This document shows, one piece after another, positions 6,436 to 8,281 of a DNA stretch of 8,281 nucleotides. The notes below the pieces were generated by a model. That model was not told the origin of the DNA. It ran no database searches and saw nothing but the letters and a program-made list of their open reading frames with translations. The position numbers and the translations under genes are program-made. The stretch is from assembly GCA_031406135.1 (NCBI GenBank), contig JANOGU010000268.1:1-8281 (forward strand), in the 5' to 3' direction. The stretch comes from JANOGU01 sp031406135. Its GTDB lineage: Bacteria > Pseudomonadota > Alphaproteobacteria > Rhodobacterales > Rhodobacteraceae. Position 1 is the stretch's first letter, and every line of letters starts with the position of its first letter.

Positions 6436-6549
6436 GGGCATTGTCAGATTAAACTGGTCTGCTACGCTCAACGACGTCCGGCTGGTCTCCTGCGAAGCGC
6501 GCTGCAAGGCTTTTCTCCTTACAGAAAGTATAGTTATGCCCATCCGATA
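6436..6549 (+). repeat. 114-bp inverted repeat, right copy
   Basis: This copy is in reverse orientation to 694-807. It reads GGGCATTGTCAGATTAAACT at its tip and ends ATGCCCATCCGATA, the same two ends as the left copy, with 19 mismatches concentrated at 6450-6485. The GGGCAT tip faces the central block. It marks the switch from very GC-rich host genes to the less GC-rich prophage-derived region. The rest of the 202-bp gap to the next gene (6550-6629) holds only short palindromes, including GCTCTG-A-CAGAGC at 6585-6597 and GGCTC-GG-GAGCC at 6616-6627. Confidence 0.75.
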
Positions 6550-6629
6550 GGGGATGGAGGGGGAAAGGACGAGTCGGTCTGATTGCTCTGACAGAGCCCG
6601 GTCGAACCTTCTCTGGGCTCGGGAGCCAG

Positions 6630-7160
6630 CTATTTGGTTTCTTGCTCGAAGAATTCGAAGGGCTTTCCTTCACGACCAGCGAGGCAACGCACTCTGATCG
6701 GCGGCAGCATGTCAAAGTCGGATGGTTCGTAAGCGGTTTGATCGGCTAGCGCGATGTCGGTCAATGGGCCATAGGCAACGTCGATGAATGCGAAATCGGA
6801 TTCACGGAAGGCGAAAGTGGATAGAACCCGCCCAAACTTGGGCAGATCGTGACGCCATGGATATTCTATGGTCAGCAGGATGACCGGCGTGTCGCAGTAG
6901 TTCATGTAGCCCAACTGAAACGGGGTCACATCGTTCGAACCCTCGCCATCAAACTCATGACGCCTTTCAATGCCTGTTTCCTTGTCATGCAGCGTAACAG
7001 AAAAACGGACGTCTTCATCGACCATGCCCAGGCGGATCGAAAGTGTCTGGGTCTCGACACGTCTTTCGTCATATAGCGTTTGAAAACTGTCCAGTTCTTC
7101 GGCCATGACCACTGACGAAAGTGCAATCAGAACAGAAGAAAAGGCAGCAAGAACTCTCAT
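6630..7160 (-). CDS. Exported protein of unknown family, candidate immunity protein to the GH19 toxin
   Basis: This 176-aa protein has a clear Sec signal peptide: MRVL, a hydrophobic core to about residue 18, and the cleavage motif VMA before E21. The mature 156-residue part is acidic and looks globular, with two cysteines (C89 and C159) that could form a disulfide in the periplasm. I recognise no known domain. The gene overlaps the GH19 gene by 4 bp (ATGA at 7160-7157), and GAGGA lies 6 nt before its ATG inside the upstream gene, so the two are translationally coupled. An exported small protein directly behind a peptidoglycan hydrolase fits a periplasmic immunity protein or lysozyme inhibitor that protects the producing cell. 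This role is inferred from context only. It could instead be an unrelated phage moron or lipoprotein-like accessory. The region is less GC-rich than the central genes, which suggests transfer. Confidence 0.8.
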   Translation of the reverse strand: MRVLAAFSSVLIALSSVVMAEELDSFQTLYDERRVETQTLSIRLGMVDEDVRFSVTLHDKETGIERRHEFDGEGSNDVTPFQLGYMNYCDTPVILLTIEYPWRHDLPKFGRVLSTFAFRESDFAFIDVAYGPLTDIALADQTAYEPSDFDMLPPIRVRCLAGREGKPFEFFEQETK

Positions 7161-7882
7161 TCTGCATCCTCAAATCTTGGACGAGCCACCGAAAACCGGC
7201 AGATTCCATCGAACTGCCTGCCGTCACGAATTCTGCGCATGATCCTCTGGCGCGATTCGTAGGTGTCCGTGTCTCGATTGATGCGTCGCGTGATTGCATC
7301 TGTCGCCTCGTTTGTAAGGCCCACGTCGGCCAAGGCAGGCAGATTTCGATTCAGCCAGAAGAAGATCGCTGATCTCACGGCGTAGATCGGCTCAGCCGCG
7401 CGGTCCGGATCGACTTCAAAGTCCACTCTTTCGTCAAATAAGCTCTCGTGCCAGATCGTGAATTCGCGATAGTTTCCGCGACCAGTCAACTGAAACAGGC
7501 CGCGTCCGCGATAGGTCCACCCGTCGCCACTGGTGGCATCGCCGTTGCCGTTGCGATTGGCGAGAGCGAGATTTGCAATGAAAACAGGATCAGCGGGATG
7601 ATCTTCGGTTCTGGCGAAGCGTTCCGCTTCTTCTGGGTTATCTCTGAAGTAGGCGTATGTAGTCATCAAGCCATTGACGTTGTAATTGAAACCCTCGACC
7701 AAGCGCGCATCGCTTCCCGCCTCCTGCCTCATCTGAGCAAGAAAATGGATCAGCCTCTCTCGCGTATCGAGCTGACTTGATACGACCCTCAAATCCATCT
7801 CGCGTGCAATCGCCGAGAGTTTTTCGGTGTCGGCGTCAGGAAACACGGACGCAAGTCGATCTCCCGTCAGGATGTCGCACAC
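7157..7882 (-). CDS. GH19-type peptidoglycan hydrolase domain (C-terminal part of a MuF-GH19 protein)
   Basis: This 241-codon stretch from GTG 7882 encodes a glycoside hydrolase family 19 (chitinase/endolysin, lysozyme-like fold) domain. RLIHFLAQMRQEAG (43-56) corresponds to the AxFLAQxxHES helix, with E54 at the catalytic Glu position. FNYNVNGL (65-72) follows, then the signature YRGRGLFQLTGRGNY (124-138). GH19 enzymes cut the beta-1,4 glycan backbone of chitin or peptidoglycan. In phage-derived bacterial proteins peptidoglycan is the likely target. The GTG has a possible GAGG 5 nt upstream, but the frame is open for another 94 codons with recognisable MuF sequence, so GTG is probably not the native start. 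The histidine of HES is Gln here. Its stop overlaps the start of the exported partner gene. It is either a toxin domain or a virion-associated lysin. Confidence 0.85.
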   Translation of the reverse strand: MCDILTGDRLASVFPDADTEKLSAIAREMDLRVVSSQLDTRERLIHFLAQMRQEAGSDARLVEGFNYNVNGLMTTYAYFRDNPEEAERFARTEDHPADPVFIANLALANRNGNGDATSGDGWTYRGRGLFQLTGRGNYREFTIWHESLFDERVDFEVDPDRAAEPIYAVRSAIFFWLNRNLPALADVGLTNEATDAITRRINRDTDTYESRQRIMRRIRDGRQFDGICRFSVARPRFEDAE

Positions 7883-8164
7883 TGCGCCCTCAGGTATGCT
7901 GGCCTGATCAATGATCGGTTCTGCGGTGCATCGGCAGTTCCACCCCTGGCCCGGATGACCGCCTTCAGGAGGATCGGACCACGAGAAAATCTGGTCGTCG
8001 TATTCGGCATGGGCCGCGCAAACCCGGGAATCATTCCTACTGCGCCAGATGTATCTTTCAACATGAAGGGCCTCCGTCTGGAAGAACCCGTTCAGAACTT
8101 CGGCATATCGGGCAATAATCGAGGTTATGACCGGGTCGTTCGGGTTTACGGCGACCCCAATTTG
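7883..8164 (-). pseudogene. Phage Mu F-like (MuF/SPP1 gp7) head-morphogenesis domain, C-terminal part, in frame with the GH19 domain, 5' end lost
   Basis: The minus-strand frame of the GH19 gene stays open up to a TGA at 8167-8165, which lies inside the IS21 end. This adds 94 codons without any usable start. Numbered from 8164, they read VLNGFFQTEA (23-32), ERYIWRSRNDSRV (36-48), AHAEYDDQIFSWSDPPEGG (51-69) and HPGQGWNCRC (70-79). ERYIWR..D.RV..H, then W.DPPEGGHPG, then CRC is the conserved C-terminal pattern of phage Mu gpF / SPP1 gp7 minor head proteins. MuF domains are known as N-terminal delivery parts of phage-encoded polymorphic toxins. A short linker (about 80-105) joins it directly to the hydrolase. 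The N-terminal part of the domain is cut off by the IS21 element at 8162/8163. Confidence 0.82.
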
Positions 8165-8167
8165 TCA

Positions 8168-8189
8168 ATCGGCGCGCAAAACTGACCCC
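8168..8189 (+). repeat. IS21 terminal repeat, unit 1
   Basis: ATCGGCGCGCAAAACTG plus ACCCC is the outer 22-bp unit. It matches unit 2 at 19 of 22 positions. It is a likely transposase-binding site. Confidence 0.65.
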
Positions 8190-8191
8190 GG

Positions 8192-8213
8192 ATCGGCGTC
8201 CAAAATTGACCCC
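8192..8213 (+). repeat. IS21 terminal repeat, unit 2
   Basis: ATCGGCGTCCAAAATTG plus ACCCC is the inner 22-bp unit, in the same direction and 24 bp from the start of unit 1. That places both on about the same helical face only if the spacing is near two turns (24 bp is slightly more). Confidence 0.65.
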
Positions 8214-8281
8214 CCTTGCGACGTCGAGATCAGGGCCTGAGCCGACGGAACTGATCATGGAGTGGAGGCGGGTCAGGCCCT

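Larger units (their letters stand above)
8163..8281. mobile_element. IS21-family insertion sequence end (partial at window edge)
   Basis: The element starts with TGTCAATCGGCGCGC at 8163, the TGT-type tip of IS21 ends. Two imperfect direct repeats of 22 bp follow, the multiple terminal repeats that IS21-family transposases bind. Further inward (8214-8281) I see no recognisable istA or istB sequence before the window ends, so left and right end cannot be told apart. The insertion lies in the MuF-GH19 gene. The target duplication cannot be checked because the other junction is outside. Confidence 0.72.

Noticed and set aside
6585..6627. Palindromes GCTCTG-A-CAGAGC and GGCTC-GG-GAGCC, and a GAGCCC/GGGCTC stem, just after the exported-protein gene
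   Set aside because: The position would suit a minus-strand terminator, but there is no T-run, and the overlapping alternatives make a single structure hard to support.
8229..8281. Possible istA start (ATG 8258) inside the IS21 end
   Set aside because: Only 8 codons are visible and they do not match an IstA N-terminus that I recognise.
1..8281. CRISPR array, tRNA or rRNA genes
   Set aside because: No regularly spaced repeats with unique spacers, no tRNA cloverleaf and no rRNA-like sequence were seen.

Overview
The window looks like a chromosomal or plasmid segment of a high-GC alphaproteobacterium, most likely Rhodobacteraceae. The evidence is the very GC-rich coding sequence, the style of the YchF, SRAP and VWA proteins, and the mix of insertion sequences. 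Taxonomy is inferred from general protein character only. A conserved host block in the middle (about 808-6435) lies between two regions built from mobile-element and prophage debris.

Left flank (1-807). An IS481-family element ends at about 135 and sits in an NCTAGN target inside an oligopeptide-type ABC transporter ATPase gene. Only the C-terminal part of that gene (137-430) is visible. Next comes the C-terminal piece of an IS3-family transposase on the minus strand (493-693), which directly abuts a 114-bp repeat (694-807).

Middle block (808-6435). After about 240 bp of non-coding DNA with a hairpin and a degenerate 11-bp tandem repeat come ychF (minus strand), a divergent GNAT acetyltransferase with a GTG start, and an SRAP/YedK abasic-site DNA-protein crosslink protein with all four key residues (C2, N75, E105, H160). 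These are followed by a tight two-gene unit: a membrane-anchored protein fusing a solute-binding-like domain to a VWA domain with an intact MIDAS, and a two-TM, helix-rich protein of unknown function that starts on the base after the upstream stop. A second 114-bp repeat (6436-6549), inverted relative to the first and 83% identical, begins 8 bp after the last stop codon.

Right flank (6550-8281). Base composition becomes clearly less GC-rich. Two minus-strand genes overlap by 4 bp (ATGA): a GH19-type (lysozyme/chitinase-fold) peptidoglycan hydrolase domain, and a small secreted protein with a signal peptide. The GH19 reading frame stays open about 94 codons upstream of its first usable start codon. 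That extension carries the C-terminal signature of a phage Mu F / SPP1 gp7 (MuF) head-morphogenesis domain. The arrangement of MuF, hydrolase domain and overlapping exported partner fits a phage-encoded MuF polymorphic toxin with a periplasmic immunity protein. The 5' part of the gene has been cut off by an IS21-family element whose end starts at 8163 and shows the multiple terminal repeats of that family. This truncated toxin-immunity cassette is the most interesting content of the window.
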